A stretch of DNA of 64,000 bases from Hanamia caeni (GCF_003721595.1 NZ_RJJR01000011.1:124001-188000), one strand, 5' to 3'. Positions 24,265 to 33,654 are shown, counted from the first letter of the stretch. Made by a program: numbers and translations. The notes: generated by a model from the sequence alone, not told the origin.

Positions 24265-25275
24265 TTAATTGGTTAATTGTTCCTGATTTTCTTTTATTGC
24301 TTTTTTAAATTTAGCGATGACTTCTTCAAGCGGTTCCTTATTTTTTCCGCCGGCAGCATTAAAATGGCCGCCTCCGTTAAAATATTTCCTCGCAAATGAA
24401 TTTACATCGAAGCCGCCCTTGCTTCTGAATGAGCTTTTCCTCTCGTCTCCCCTGTCTATAATTACTGCGGCCAGCCTGATTCCTTTTATACTTAGCGGAA
24501 AATTTACGAGTCCTTCCGTATCGCCGGTTTTTACATTAAATCTTATGAGGTCTTTTTGCGGAATAGCAATTAGCGCAGTATTATATTCATAAAAAAGTTC
24601 CATGCGGTTCAGCAAAGTATTGCCAAAAAAACGGTACCTGGTTTCAAGAAAATTATCAAATAAATTTTCATGAACCTGGCTGTGATTTAATCCGCGTTCC
24701 TTAAGTTTGGCAACCATTTTATGCACATCGGAAGAGGCAGAGTTAAACCTGAAGGAACCCGTATCAGTCATCACACCTGCATACAGGCATTCCGCCACTT
24801 CAGAATTTATCTTTTCTTCATTTCCGCTGGCCATGATAAAGTCAAAAATCATTTCTGCGGTGGAGCTTTTATTAACGTCGCTCCAACCGTAGTCGAAAAT
24901 TTCTGTCTGCGGTTGTTGATGATGATCTATTAATATCCTGGTGCAATTAAGTCCCTCAATTACAGGTTCCATGTTTTTTGTGCGGCTAAGAACGTTAAAG
25001 TCGAGGCAAAATAACCAATCCGTTTTTTCCAGCACGTTCAAAGTCTCCTCTTTCTGTAATTCAAAATCAAAGACTTTTTTTGCACCTGGCATCCAGTTTA
25101 AAAAAGATGGCCAGTTAGTAGGAGAAATTACAGAAACAGTGTGTCCGAACTGAATGAGGAAATTGTATAACCCCAGGCCTGATCCCATTGCATCAGCATC
25201 TGGTTTCTGATGAAAAGTGATCGCAATTTTTTTTGGCTCAGACAACAACGGAAATATTTCGTTCAGGACTTTCAT
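24265..25275 (-). CDS. DHH/DHHA1 phosphoesterase, NrnA-like (oligoribonuclease / pAp phosphatase)
   Basis: About 336 residues. The DHH domain has FHQKPDADAMGSGLGLYNFL (metal-binding Asp pair), LFCLDFN and the namesake LIDHHQQP. The DHHA1 domain ends with the substrate-binding KYFNGGGHFNAAGG. NrnA enzymes degrade short oligoribonucleotides and 3'-phosphoadenosine 5'-phosphate in the cytoplasm; some family members cleave cyclic dinucleotide products such as pApA. The start MKVLNEIF is preferred, because the longer ORF runs through a -7 box. Its stop codon lies in an AT-rich short repeat. Confidence 0.9.
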   Translation of the reverse strand: MKVLNEIFPLLSEPKKIAITFHQKPDADAMGSGLGLYNFLIQFGHTVSVISPTNWPSFLNWMPGAKKVFDFELQKEETLNVLEKTDWLFCLDFNVLSRTKNMEPVIEGLNCTRILIDHHQQPQTEIFDYGWSDVNKSSTAEMIFDFIMASGNEEKINSEVAECLYAGVMTDTGSFRFNSASSDVHKMVAKLKERGLNHSQVHENLFDNFLETRYRFFGNTLLNRMELFYEYNTALIAIPQKDLIRFNVKTGDTEGLVNFPLSIKGIRLAAVIIDRGDERKSSFRSKGGFDVNSFARKYFNGGGHFNAAGGKNKEPLEEVIAKFKKAIKENQEQLTN

Positions 25276-25284
25276 AAAAGGTGG

Positions 25285-25292
25285 CAAAAGTA
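25285..25292 (-). promoter_or_regulatory. -7 box of the NrnA-like gene
   Basis: CAAAAGTA reads TACTTTTG on the minus strand. It lies only nine bases before the chosen ATG, so the transcript would be nearly leaderless. Confidence 0.5.
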
Positions 25293-25503
25293 TTGATTTA
25301 ATCGACAAAATGCTTCATTGTTTCAATTCTGAGTTGTTTAGAGAAACTTAATCTTTTCGATTAGGGTATTATCACAAAATAGAATCCTTTATTGCCGGGC
25401 TCGCTAACAAAATTGTTCGGTATTTTTGTATTTTTTTGCGAAAAGAGATTCGTTACGGAGATTATAAACGGGCACGATTTGCTCTTTTACTGCAAACAGA
25501 ACT

Positions 25504-25857
25504 TTAAAACTCTTTATGCCAGCTTACCTCCGGGCTTCCCTGCATTCCTTCTACAGGAATACTTAGTTTTTTGAGGGAAAGCGAAATGCTTTTTACCGCG
25601 GGAAATTGCAGATGAATATCATTCCCCGCCAGCATTACCACTGTTTCCAATAAAGGCGTGGGTACTTGCATTCGTTTTTGGATGATGCCATATACAATTG
25701 AATAATCTATCGTGTCGTTGATATTTTCTATGATTTCCGCCTTTTCGGGGAAATCCAGCGACACTTCGACACTGTATTCATTACCTAAAATTCTTTCTTC
25801 TTCATGAATTCCATGAAATGCCCTGAATATAAGATTGTGCAGTTGAACCCTTATCAT
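25504..25857 (-). CDS. folB: Dihydroneopterin aldolase
   Basis: 117 residues. FolB cleaves 7,8-dihydroneopterin to 6-hydroxymethyl-dihydropterin, two steps before folP. The family shows in LIFRAFHGIHEEERILGNEY near residue 9, DTIDYSIVYGIIQKRM near 47 and PLLETVVMLAGND near 67. The tunnel-fold catalytic Lys is probably in SLSLKKLSIPVEG. It follows trxB by 29 bases on the same strand, so the two share a transcript. Confidence 0.92.
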   Translation of the reverse strand: MIRVQLHNLIFRAFHGIHEEERILGNEYSVEVSLDFPEKAEIIENINDTIDYSIVYGIIQKRMQVPTPLLETVVMLAGNDIHLQFPAVKSISLSLKKLSIPVEGMQGSPEVSWHKEF

Positions 25858-25886
25858 AAATAGCCGGGAAGTTTAAATTAAGGAAT

Positions 25887-26876
25887 TTATCTTTCTCCGT
25901 TATTTGAAGCGGCCTGAAAATGATCAGATGGAACAGGATGCTCAAGGACACTTAAGTATCGTTCTGCTTCAATTGCCGCCATACATCCGGATCCTGCAGC
26001 GGTGATGGCCTGCCGGAAAATCTTATCCTGAAGATCCCCGGCCGCAAAGATTCCGTCGATATTTGTCTTTGTGCTTCCTGGCACCGTTTTGATATAACCG
26101 GATTCATCCATTTCCAGCCACCCTTTAAAAATCTCAGAATTGGGCTGATGGCCAATGGCTACAAAGTAGGCGCTAACCGGTATTTCGCTTATTTCCCCGG
26201 TAAGGCTATTTTTTATTCTGACGGCTTCTGTTTTCCCTTCTCCTAATATTTCTTCCACTTCAGTGTTCCAATATACCTGGATATTTTTTGTTTCCAAAAC
26301 ACGCATTTGCATAATCTTGCTGGCCCGCATTTGATCCTTCCTGACAAACATATGTACTTTGCTGCAGATTTTACTAAGATACAATGCCTCTTCGGCTGCA
26401 GTATCTCCTCCGCCCACAATACACACTTCTTTACCTTTAAAGAAAAAGCCGTCACAAACTGCGCATGCGCTTACACCATAACCGTTTAATCTTATTTCAC
26501 TCTCCAGGCCCAGCCATTTGGCGCTGGCCCCCGTAGCCAGAATAATGGCATCAGCGCTTATCCATTTTTCGTCATCAATTAAAACCCTGCATGGGCATGA
26601 TCCGAAATCTACTTTAGTAGCCAAACCATAGCGGATATCAGCGCCCATTCTTTTTGCCTGGTTCTCAAAATCTATCATCATATCCGGGCCTTGCACTCCA
26701 TTCGGATATCCCGGGTAGTTTTCAACTTCAGTGGTAATAGTAAGCTGGCCTCCCGGTTGGATACCCTGATACAAAACGGGTTTCAGGTTAGCCCTTGCAG
26801 CATAAATCGCTGCCGTATACCCAGCAGGTCCTGATCCGATAATCAAACATTGAACGTGTTCGGTTCCTATATCCAT
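25887..26876 (-). CDS. trxB: Thioredoxin-disulfide reductase
   Basis: Transfers electrons from NADPH through FAD to thioredoxin. FAD site GSGPAGYTAA at 14-23, ENYPGYP at 52-58, redox pair CAVC at 138-141, NADPH-site GGGDTAAEEA at 155-164 and the C-terminal FAD motif GIFAAGDLQDKIFRQAITAA. The length of 329 residues is slightly over the usual 310-320 because of a short C-terminal extension. First gene of the trxB-folB operon; no clear -7 box was found upstream. Confidence 0.96.
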   Translation of the reverse strand: MDIGTEHVQCLIIGSGPAGYTAAIYAARANLKPVLYQGIQPGGQLTITTEVENYPGYPNGVQGPDMMIDFENQAKRMGADIRYGLATKVDFGSCPCRVLIDDEKWISADAIILATGASAKWLGLESEIRLNGYGVSACAVCDGFFFKGKEVCIVGGGDTAAEEALYLSKICSKVHMFVRKDQMRASKIMQMRVLETKNIQVYWNTEVEEILGEGKTEAVRIKNSLTGEISEIPVSAYFVAIGHQPNSEIFKGWLEMDESGYIKTVPGSTKTNIDGIFAAGDLQDKIFRQAITAAGSGCMAAIEAERYLSVLEHPVPSDHFQAASNNGER

Positions 26877-26974
26877 AATTTTTTTAATAATTGATTTGTA
26901 AAATTAACGAATTGTAATTTTCCACGCAATTTGGTGGTAGGGAAGCGATCACCTTCTCTCACCAGGGCATAAAA

Positions 26975-27010
26975 AAACTGCAAACAAATATTTCAATTTG
27001 ATTGCAGTTT
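26975..27010 (-). terminator. Terminator of the DUF4114-like lipoprotein gene
   Basis: AAACTGCAA (26975-26983) pairs with TTGCAGTTT (27002-27010), extended by CAAAT/ATTTG, giving a near-continuous 14-pair stem. On the minus strand it is followed by a T run. Confidence 0.8.
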
Positions 27011-27029
27011 AATATTAAGTTAAGTAACA

Positions 27030-27761
27030 TTAGTTGGTAACCGTAGCGTACACTACAACGTCATTAAAATCATTGTCGCATCCTGAAGATGTTCTGTCAT
27101 AATCCTCGAACCCGATTAAAACTTTTTTAGTGGGGGGATAAGAAATCAAAACGCCGTGTTTTTTTAATTTGGGATCTACTTCAGGATTTAAAGCATCATT
27201 CGTACAGAAATGAACTGCATCATTATTCAGATCATGTTTTTTAGCATTCCATGCATCTTGCATCAGCACAAAACCAATGGAAATTCCGGGTTCAAAATTT
27301 CCCAGGTTCACTTTATCACCTGCTACCAGCGGCGAAAGACTACCAGCACTTGGGAAGAAATAAGTGATCTGTTTAATATCTTCCGGTTTTGTTGGTGGCT
27401 TATTCGTGGGGTAGGTATAAAAAGCTATTGAATTATTATTAGCGCCGCTTTGCTTCACAAAAGTGATATACACAGTGGAAGGTTGTGTAATAGTTATATC
27501 GCCGATTTCGGGGTTATTAAACAATTCAGGATGAGTAACGGAAAGATTTTTACCATCCGGCAGCAAGGTGTCTATAAATTGCAGTAAGTCGGGAGAAACC
27601 GATTCATGCAATAAATTGTCTGGCTTGCCAGTAAGATCATAAGACGATAGCGTATTATAAGCCGTAGATTTAAATTCTACCGGCTTGGTTACAGGATCTT
27701 TCCGGCAGGATGAAATCACAACCAATAATCCAATAAGAGGTAAGTAAATTTTGTTTTGCAT
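27030..27761 (-). CDS. Secreted lipoprotein with DUF4114-like domain
   Basis: 243 residues with lipobox VVISSC (Cys19). The C-terminal half carries GISIGFVLMQDAWNAK and ends with KVLIGFEDYDRTSSGCDNDF followed by NDVVVYATVT, the G-F-E-D-x-x-x-x-x-x-D-x-D-F-N-D-V pattern that defines DUF4114, an extracellular Ca-binding-type beta domain. The Asp-rich end could bind calcium. Function is unknown. It is transcribed alone. The 295-base region up to the tRNA is AT-rich and contains nothing else that I can support. Confidence 0.7.
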   Translation of the reverse strand: MQNKIYLPLIGLLVVISSCRKDPVTKPVEFKSTAYNTLSSYDLTGKPDNLLHESVSPDLLQFIDTLLPDGKNLSVTHPELFNNPEIGDITITQPSTVYITFVKQSGANNNSIAFYTYPTNKPPTKPEDIKQITYFFPSAGSLSPLVAGDKVNLGNFEPGISIGFVLMQDAWNAKKHDLNNDAVHFCTNDALNPEVDPKLKKHGVLISYPPTKKVLIGFEDYDRTSSGCDNDFNDVVVYATVTN

Positions 27762-28039
27762 AATTCAAGGTGTTTTTTTAAGCTTTAACAATTTATAAGC
27801 ATGAGCAAAAATTTTGCCACATACCTGCTTGGGACGATTGCCGTTTATTAAGGTGTGTATTTGATTTAAGTTAACAGAGGTTGAATAAACAAAGTAAAAG
27901 CAAAAATAATATTTTCTTTCAATTTTTTCTTATGAATATAAAAGTAGATAATAATCCGAATAATCCAAACCGCACACAGAATTTTAATATTTAATTCAAC
28001 AAAATTTGAAAGCAAGCGCTTCCTGCGGGAAATTATTAT

Positions 28040-28047
28040 TATTTTTG
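28040..28047 (+). promoter_or_regulatory. -7 box of the tRNA-Arg gene
   Basis: TATTTTTG matches TAnnTTTG and lies ten bases before the mature tRNA 5' end, allowing a very short leader. Confidence 0.5.
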
Positions 28048-28056
28048 CGACTCTCC

Positions 28057-28130
28057 GGCCCCGTAGCTTAACTGAATAGAGTATCTGACTACGGATCAGA
28101 AGGTTCCAGGTTTGAATCCTGGCGGGGTCA
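28057..28130 (+). tRNA. tRNA-Arg (anticodon ACG)
   Basis: A full cloverleaf of 74 bases. Acceptor GGCCCCG pairs with CGGGGTC (one G-T). The anticodon stem TCTGA/TCAGA encloses the loop CTACGGA with anticodon ACG. The T arm is CCAGG-TTTGAAT-CCTGG and the discriminator is A. CCA is not encoded. ACG would be edited to ICG by TadA to read CGU, CGC and CGA. Confidence 0.95.
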
Positions 28131-28138
28131 CTTAGAGG

Positions 28139-28173
28139 AGCCACTTACCCGTTTTGGGGCAAGTGGCTTTTTT
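28139..28173 (+). terminator. Intrinsic terminator of tRNA-Arg
   Basis: AGCCACTT (28139-28146) pairs with AAGTGGCT (28161-28168), with inner CCC/GGG pairs around GTTTT, followed by six T. Confidence 0.85.
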
Positions 28174-28324
28174 ACATCATCCATTTCTGCCAGCAAATAG
28201 CTGAATCTGCGCCACCCGGCATTTAAGGAATATAAAATTGAATTATTTATTGCTTTACTGAAAACGATGAACCGTGTTTGTAAAAAACAGGTTAGAATAA
28301 GTTGCTGAATGAATCTATTCTACA

Positions 28325-30394
28325 TTATTTATTTATCCAAACAGATTGGGTAAAAGCGCCGTTGGCAGCCACATCCCACACTTCTACCCTAATCCATTTC
28401 CTGTTTTTTAAATTGGTATTGAAAGTAAAAGTTTTTTTGCCGAAGGCTTTTGTCGTATCAAGATTAATACGATCGCGATACACGTTTTCTCCATCTCCGG
28501 AAATGATTTCTGCAAAATGTAAAGGAAATGTCCAATCAATCCGCAATTGAACTGTAGCATTTCCTGATTCATCTAACATAATCGTTTGGTTAGAATTTTT
28601 TCCATTCACTTTAAAAACAGGAAGCAATACTTCGCCGGTGGTAGTGAAAAACTTTCCATTTTTCATTGCATCTAAAACAGGTTGCCAACCATTATTATAA
28701 TTGGGTAATCTATCAAGCTGCAAGTAGTTCACATTCAAATGCGCATACATTTCGTTTTTCGGTTCGATTGAAAATAAATCCGCCTCTCCTATCACATGTT
28801 TTTTATCTCCCCAATTATTCATATCATCCATTAAATCAAGAACGCGTTTTCCCAGGCGTGGCTGCGAAAGATCGGCGGGCATCGCTTTCCAGGCTGCGCC
28901 CATAAAATGATCCGATTTAAAAAATGGCTCGTTTTTGTAATTATCCGGAAACCCAACGGAGCCTTTGGTGCGCGCATGCGCTGTCCACGCCAGGCCTTTT
29001 TCTGATTGCAATAATTGTAGCATTTCTTTTTTATCCGATACGTGATACACCTTTCCATATTTTGAATTGCTGGCCACGAAAGGCATACCCGGTTTTCGCG
29101 ACATGACCCAGTAAACAGGTTTTGGGAAAAAAGCCAGCCAGTGACCACCAAAAAATTCATTGGGTTCTTCACCGGGCAACAGCAAAAATTTTTTATCCGA
29201 TAATCTTTTGCATTGGGTAAACAAAGCATGTAATTCGTTCAAACGTGTGCTGTCAGGGCCTTTGGGATGAGCTGTATAATGAAACTCTGCAAGATGCACA
29301 ATGTTGACGCCCATATCTTTAAACACCTTTACAAAATTTGGATGTGCAGGAACTGGCTTACCGGCAAGCACCACCTGCATTATAAATTCATTGTGAAAAT
29401 GACTGCTCATGGTTTTATATCCCGGCAACGGAACATACCTATCCTCATGCGTAAATCGCTTCACTTCGTTTAACGCAACAGCCGCTTTCTCTGTGCTTAA
29501 TAAAACAAAAAAGTTCATCCGCTGTTGCGTTCCCGGAGGCGCATTAAACCATGGAACAAAACGGTTATCCCCTTCCAGCTTTTGGCGGATGCCGATGCCA
29601 AACCCATCAATCATTTTCCGATAGTGATTCCCATACCAGGTAAATTTTAAATTAAACGCTTCATCAAGCGGATAAAAATATTGATGCGGCGCAGGAAAAA
29701 CAGCCAGGCTTCCCTCATTGCTTTCACCAATAACTGTTCTGTATTTTACTTCAAGATTTCTTGGGGTATCGTCTTCTTTCGGCAACACATATTGCATTTC
29801 TTTTTTTATATCGCTCCATGCAATGGTGTTCCAAATTTCATTTCTATTAATTAGTCCGGCGTCATATAATATCGCCGTAGAATCAACCTCAGTAGACATT
29901 ACAGCCGCTATATTGAACAGAGGGCTCCCATTGTATAAAGTAATTTCCAGTGCGCCACTGAACGTTGCAGCGTACATTTTTGAAATGCGAATGATTGTAT
30001 GTGCACCTTCAGTTCTGACATTGACGCTGTCCTTTTTAAATTGTACAACATACGATTGATGCGGCTTCAACGGCACTTTATCAAAAAAAATATTCCATCC
30101 ATTTTGAGAAACCAAATCTCTTTTTCCAATCGTTAGAATAAAGGCGGGATCAACGCCTGACATGATTTCTTTGTTATTTAACTGAATGCTTTTGAAAAGG
30201 GGGTTGTTATTTGAAAGATCCAATATTAATTTTCCTGATTCATTTTCTCCTGCAGGCCAGGCGGCGGTGAGCATGTTATCTTCTACAACAATTTTCGCTT
30301 TACCATTTTTATTGTAGTCCTTTAAATTTATCCAGGTTTGTGCCTTACTGAATACACTTAAAAAAATAAAAACGATAAAGAGTAAATATTTCAT
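28325..30394 (-). CDS. Secreted PUL protein with PHP/CehA-McbA-like metal-site motifs
   Basis: 689 residues with a signal peptide (MKYLLFIVFIFLSVFSKAQ). Residues about 20-320 are beta-rich, as in carbohydrate-active beta-sandwiches. From residue 328 the chain has features of a polymerase-and-histidinol-phosphatase (PHP) fold: SSHFHNEF (His332, His334), then NIVHLAEFHY, LLLPGEEPNEFFGGHWLAFF, LAWTAHARTKGS and HVIGEADLFSIEP, which could be the H-x-H, H, E, H and D/H metal motifs. CehA/McbA-type proteins share the KNGKFFTTTGEVLLP tail phrase. It is the last gene of the PUL transcript, 124 bases after the GH43 gene. Activity is unknown; hydrolysis of a phospho- or carbohydrate ester is possible. 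Confidence in secretion is high; confidence in the fold is moderate. Confidence 0.6.
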   Translation of the reverse strand: MKYLLFIVFIFLSVFSKAQTWINLKDYNKNGKAKIVVEDNMLTAAWPAGENESGKLILDLSNNNPLFKSIQLNNKEIMSGVDPAFILTIGKRDLVSQNGWNIFFDKVPLKPHQSYVVQFKKDSVNVRTEGAHTIIRISKMYAATFSGALEITLYNGSPLFNIAAVMSTEVDSTAILYDAGLINRNEIWNTIAWSDIKKEMQYVLPKEDDTPRNLEVKYRTVIGESNEGSLAVFPAPHQYFYPLDEAFNLKFTWYGNHYRKMIDGFGIGIRQKLEGDNRFVPWFNAPPGTQQRMNFFVLLSTEKAAVALNEVKRFTHEDRYVPLPGYKTMSSHFHNEFIMQVVLAGKPVPAHPNFVKVFKDMGVNIVHLAEFHYTAHPKGPDSTRLNELHALFTQCKRLSDKKFLLLPGEEPNEFFGGHWLAFFPKPVYWVMSRKPGMPFVASNSKYGKVYHVSDKKEMLQLLQSEKGLAWTAHARTKGSVGFPDNYKNEPFFKSDHFMGAAWKAMPADLSQPRLGKRVLDLMDDMNNWGDKKHVIGEADLFSIEPKNEMYAHLNVNYLQLDRLPNYNNGWQPVLDAMKNGKFFTTTGEVLLPVFKVNGKNSNQTIMLDESGNATVQLRIDWTFPLHFAEIISGDGENVYRDRINLDTTKAFGKKTFTFNTNLKNRKWIRVEVWDVAANGAFTQSVWINK

Positions 30395-30518
30395 GTTGTA
30401 TAAAATTTAATCAATACTTACCGCCCAATTCATCAGTTGTGTGAATTCGTTGTATTAAGTTTTCAAGATAAAAAACCTTAATTATTTGCCGGTTTACTGC
30501 ATTTTAAAATTTATGCAG

Positions 30519-32504
30519 CTAATATTTCTTCTCCACCACCGGCCATCCGTTTATATATTTCACCGGCTGGATACACATTACACGCCTCACATATTTATCT
30601 TTCGCTTCTTTGCGGGCGAAGGCCGCTTCATTGGGCCAGATGGCATGGTAAGCTATCCACAAATTACCTTTTACATCTTTTACAATTGAATTGTGGCCGG
30701 GTGCAAACCAGTCTGAATCTTTTGCAAGAATAACACTGTTGCCGGCGCCGTCATATTTTCCAGGAGTTTCAAAAGGACCAAAGGGATTGTCAGCCCTGGC
30801 TATCATTACCGCGTAGTTAGCCCTATCGCCACAGCAGTTATCCCCGGAATAATACAGGTAATATTTTCCCTCATTATAATCTACCCAGGCTCCCTCTATT
30901 AATTTTTCATAGTCTTTATTTTTATCCGGAAACAAAATTGCTTTTGCTTCACTTCCATTTTTAAAGCTTTTCCAATCCTCGTTTAATTCCTGCACACGAA
31001 TGGGAGCAAAGTCAGATCCCCAATACAAAATTTTTTTCCCGCTTTTTGGATCTATCATTACCATCGGATCTATATTGGAAAAATCTTTTCCTTTAAGAAA
31101 AGGAGCGCCCATATCCACGAAAGGTCCCTGCGGCGTTTTTGAAAAGGCAACACCAATGCACATATTCAAACTGGTGTCTTTGTTTTTCGCCGAAAAAAAC
31201 ATTACATATTGCTGTGATGCGGTATCAAATAATACATCCGGCGCCCAAAAATTATAACTCGCCCACGAAGGTTTTTCGGGTAGCGCATCACCAAGGTATT
31301 TCCAATGAAACAAATCTTTTGATGAAGCTACCTGTACATGATTTGTGTTGCCTTCTGATCTCCCCTGGGTGGCATACGCATAATAAGTGCCATCTACATT
31401 AATAACCGTAGGATCAGGAAAATTCATATTCAACACAGGATTTTCTTTTAAGGAAGCCACGTCGTCCATACCTGATGGAACATTTAAGTGAAATCCTTCT
31501 GCAACAGGCTCCCCGAAATCAGGAGTGCCGTCTTCCTTCCATGTAAATTTTTGCGCACGCGGCGAGCGGTGGCTGCCGCAACCCTGTCCTGGCTCGCTAT
31601 TCGCATGATACAAAATGTAATCTTCCGTTCCATCCGGCGATTTAAAAAATGAATTATGCCCCGTGGCGTACACATGGTTTTCCGGCGATTGCTTGAAGAC
31701 AGGTTGCGCTGATTTTTTCCATGAAGAAGCGTTTAATAAATTTTCGTGTACGCCTGCCGTTAGCATGCCCAGCGCGTAATAGTCTGTCCAGCAGCCACTG
31801 GCCGAATAAGTCAAAAATATTTTATCACCGTGCTTCAATATTTCGGGGCCTTCATTAACGTTTACATGAGGCACATCATTCGGATTGTTCAAATCTCCGT
31901 GCGTTTCCCAGGATAATGTAGGGGCGGAAATCAATGTACGCTTGCCTTCTACGGTCCAAGGGTTTTTTAATTGCGCAATAAAAATATCCTGTTCGCCATT
32001 TTCATTTCCCTGCCAGCCGCTCCATATCACAAACATCTTCCCGTTATTTTCAAATACACTCGCGTCAATAGCCCATTTATTTTCCGGAAGATTTAACTGT
32101 CCTTTCATCTTCCATGTTCCTTCTAGCGGGTCCCTGGATGTGTTCTCTATCACATACATCCTGTGATCAAAATTATTTCCGCTGTCGGCAGCAAAATAAG
32201 CATACCATTTGCCCTGCAAAAAATGAATTTCGGGTGCCCATATTTGTTTGGAATAAGAGCCGGATGCCGGCGGAGTCCAAACTATTTTCCTTTCTGCTGA
32301 TTTTAGGTCTACAATATTTTTTGTTTTCCATAAAGTGATATTATGGCCGGTCGTATTTGTGTAATAATAGTAACCATCCTTGTAAGTTACCCACGGATCA
32401 GCGCCGGATGGAAGCAACGGGTTAGTATATGTTTTTTGTGCGTAAGTGTTGAAAACAGTAAACGAACAAAAAATGAAGAAAATAATTTTAGTGATATTTC
32501 TCAT
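30519..32504 (-). CDS. Tandem double-domain GH43 glycosidase
   Basis: 661 residues with a signal peptide (cleavage near YAQ22). Two complete five-bladed GH43 propellers lie in series. Domain 1 (about 24-340) has catalytic Asp36 (SGADPWVTY), Asp147 (WAIDASVFE) and Glu218 (NVNEGPEIL). Domain 2 (about 350-660) has Asp364 (NFPDPTVIN), Asp479 (FSNIDPMVMID) and Glu537 (LIEGAWVDY). GH43 enzymes are mainly alpha-L-arabinofuranosidases, beta-xylosidases or endo-arabinanases. With both triads intact the two domains could act on different linkages in the periplasm. It follows the GH76 gene by 31 bases in the operon. Confidence 0.88.
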   Translation of the reverse strand: MRNITKIIFFIFCSFTVFNTYAQKTYTNPLLPSGADPWVTYKDGYYYYTNTTGHNITLWKTKNIVDLKSAERKIVWTPPASGSYSKQIWAPEIHFLQGKWYAYFAADSGNNFDHRMYVIENTSRDPLEGTWKMKGQLNLPENKWAIDASVFENNGKMFVIWSGWQGNENGEQDIFIAQLKNPWTVEGKRTLISAPTLSWETHGDLNNPNDVPHVNVNEGPEILKHGDKIFLTYSASGCWTDYYALGMLTAGVHENLLNASSWKKSAQPVFKQSPENHVYATGHNSFFKSPDGTEDYILYHANSEPGQGCGSHRSPRAQKFTWKEDGTPDFGEPVAEGFHLNVPSGMDDVASLKENPVLNMNFPDPTVINVDGTYYAYATQGRSEGNTNHVQVASSKDLFHWKYLGDALPEKPSWASYNFWAPDVLFDTASQQYVMFFSAKNKDTSLNMCIGVAFSKTPQGPFVDMGAPFLKGKDFSNIDPMVMIDPKSGKKILYWGSDFAPIRVQELNEDWKSFKNGSEAKAILFPDKNKDYEKLIEGAWVDYNEGKYYLYYSGDNCCGDRANYAVMIARADNPFGPFETPGKYDGAGNSVILAKDSDWFAPGHNSIVKDVKGNLWIAYHAIWPNEAAFARKEAKDKYVRRVMCIQPVKYINGWPVVEKKY

Positions 32505-32535
32505 ACATAAAATTTCAATAGCAAAAACATTTGCT

Positions 32536-33627
32536 TCAAATGTTCAGTTGACCCAGCCTTGCATAAATTTCAATCATTGCTGCCTGGTCTATTAATGCTT
32601 TGCGTTTCCCGGGTTTGCCAATCAATCCGTTTTTATCTCTTTCCTCATTCCATACGCTATCCGCATATTTTATAAAAAAATTAATGTGATCACGGTTTTT
32701 ATCTACATGATACAAAGCAATTTCCCCGCGGAGCAAAACTGCGTTAAACCAATAATTTGCAGGCAACTTATCATTCTTATAAAAATAATTTTTTGCTGAT
32801 GAGGCAATCTGCCCGGCCTCTTTTAAATATTTTTTATTTCCTGTGATTTGATACAAAAGAACATTAGATTGAAGCATCGTGCCTGCATTGTAGGTATATA
32901 TCGCAGAATCAATCTTTAAGGACGGAATTTGCAGATTATCATAATAAAGGCCCGAAGAAGACCGCAGATATTTGTTTACCCAATGATATAAAATAAGCGC
33001 TGTATCTATATAGCTTTTTTGGTGTGTGATTTTGTAAAGCTCAATTGCAATGATTATTCCCGGGCCATTAGAGCAGGTATTTTTTGAATTCTTTTTATCT
33101 TCTCTCCAATACAAGCCTCCTCCCGAAAAAGTATCAAAGCCTGTCATCATGAAATGATAAATCTCTTTACCGATATCCAAATATTTTTTTTGTTTTGTGC
33201 GGTTATAGGCATCGAGGCAGGCAATTCCAATCCACTGATTGTCGTCATAAAACCGGGAATCTTTTTTTTCCTCACTGACATAAGCCTGGTATCCGGCTGC
33301 AGGTGGGATGGTGCTGTGATATTGTTGAATGGCTTTCAATATCGGGCTCATAAAATCACCGGAATTATGGACAGCCTCTTCTTCATTAGCCGCCTGTATC
33401 AACGCGCAGAGCGGCCATAAATATGAATATTTGTTTTCCCCGGTTCGTAGTTGATTGGTTTCATAATACAGAGAATTTCCAGCATCATAAAAATATTTAT
33501 AAACAAGCTTGTTAAGTGAATCCGCTCTTTCCCTAAAAATATTTGCAGACTGTGCAGGTAAAAAATTAAAAGAAAATGCCAGTGCGGAGGTTAGCAAAGT
33601 GTTCTTAATAATTTGAATGAATTGCAA
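32536..33627 (-). CDS. GH76 family glycosidase (alpha-1,6-mannanase-like)
   Basis: 363 residues with a signal peptide (to about residue 27). An alpha/alpha barrel: the catalytic Asp pair of GH76 corresponds to Asp128-Asp129 in FYDDNQWIGIACLDAYN. Other family segments are FSGGGLYWRED, SNGPGIIIAIELYKIT, YTYNAGTMLQSNVLLYQITG and the C-terminal RKALIDQAAMIEIYARL. GH76 enzymes are endo-alpha-1,6-mannanases or transglycosylases. The presence of this enzyme points to a mannose-containing backbone or a related alpha-linked glycan. It lies in the operon 27 bases after the small secreted unknown. Confidence 0.85.
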   Translation of the reverse strand: MQFIQIIKNTLLTSALAFSFNFLPAQSANIFRERADSLNKLVYKYFYDAGNSLYYETNQLRTGENKYSYLWPLCALIQAANEEEAVHNSGDFMSPILKAIQQYHSTIPPAAGYQAYVSEEKKDSRFYDDNQWIGIACLDAYNRTKQKKYLDIGKEIYHFMMTGFDTFSGGGLYWREDKKNSKNTCSNGPGIIIAIELYKITHQKSYIDTALILYHWVNKYLRSSSGLYYDNLQIPSLKIDSAIYTYNAGTMLQSNVLLYQITGNKKYLKEAGQIASSAKNYFYKNDKLPANYWFNAVLLRGEIALYHVDKNRDHINFFIKYADSVWNEERDKNGLIGKPGKRKALIDQAAMIEIYARLGQLNI

Positions 33628-33654
33628 AATCTTCTATTTTTATTTTTAGCTGAT

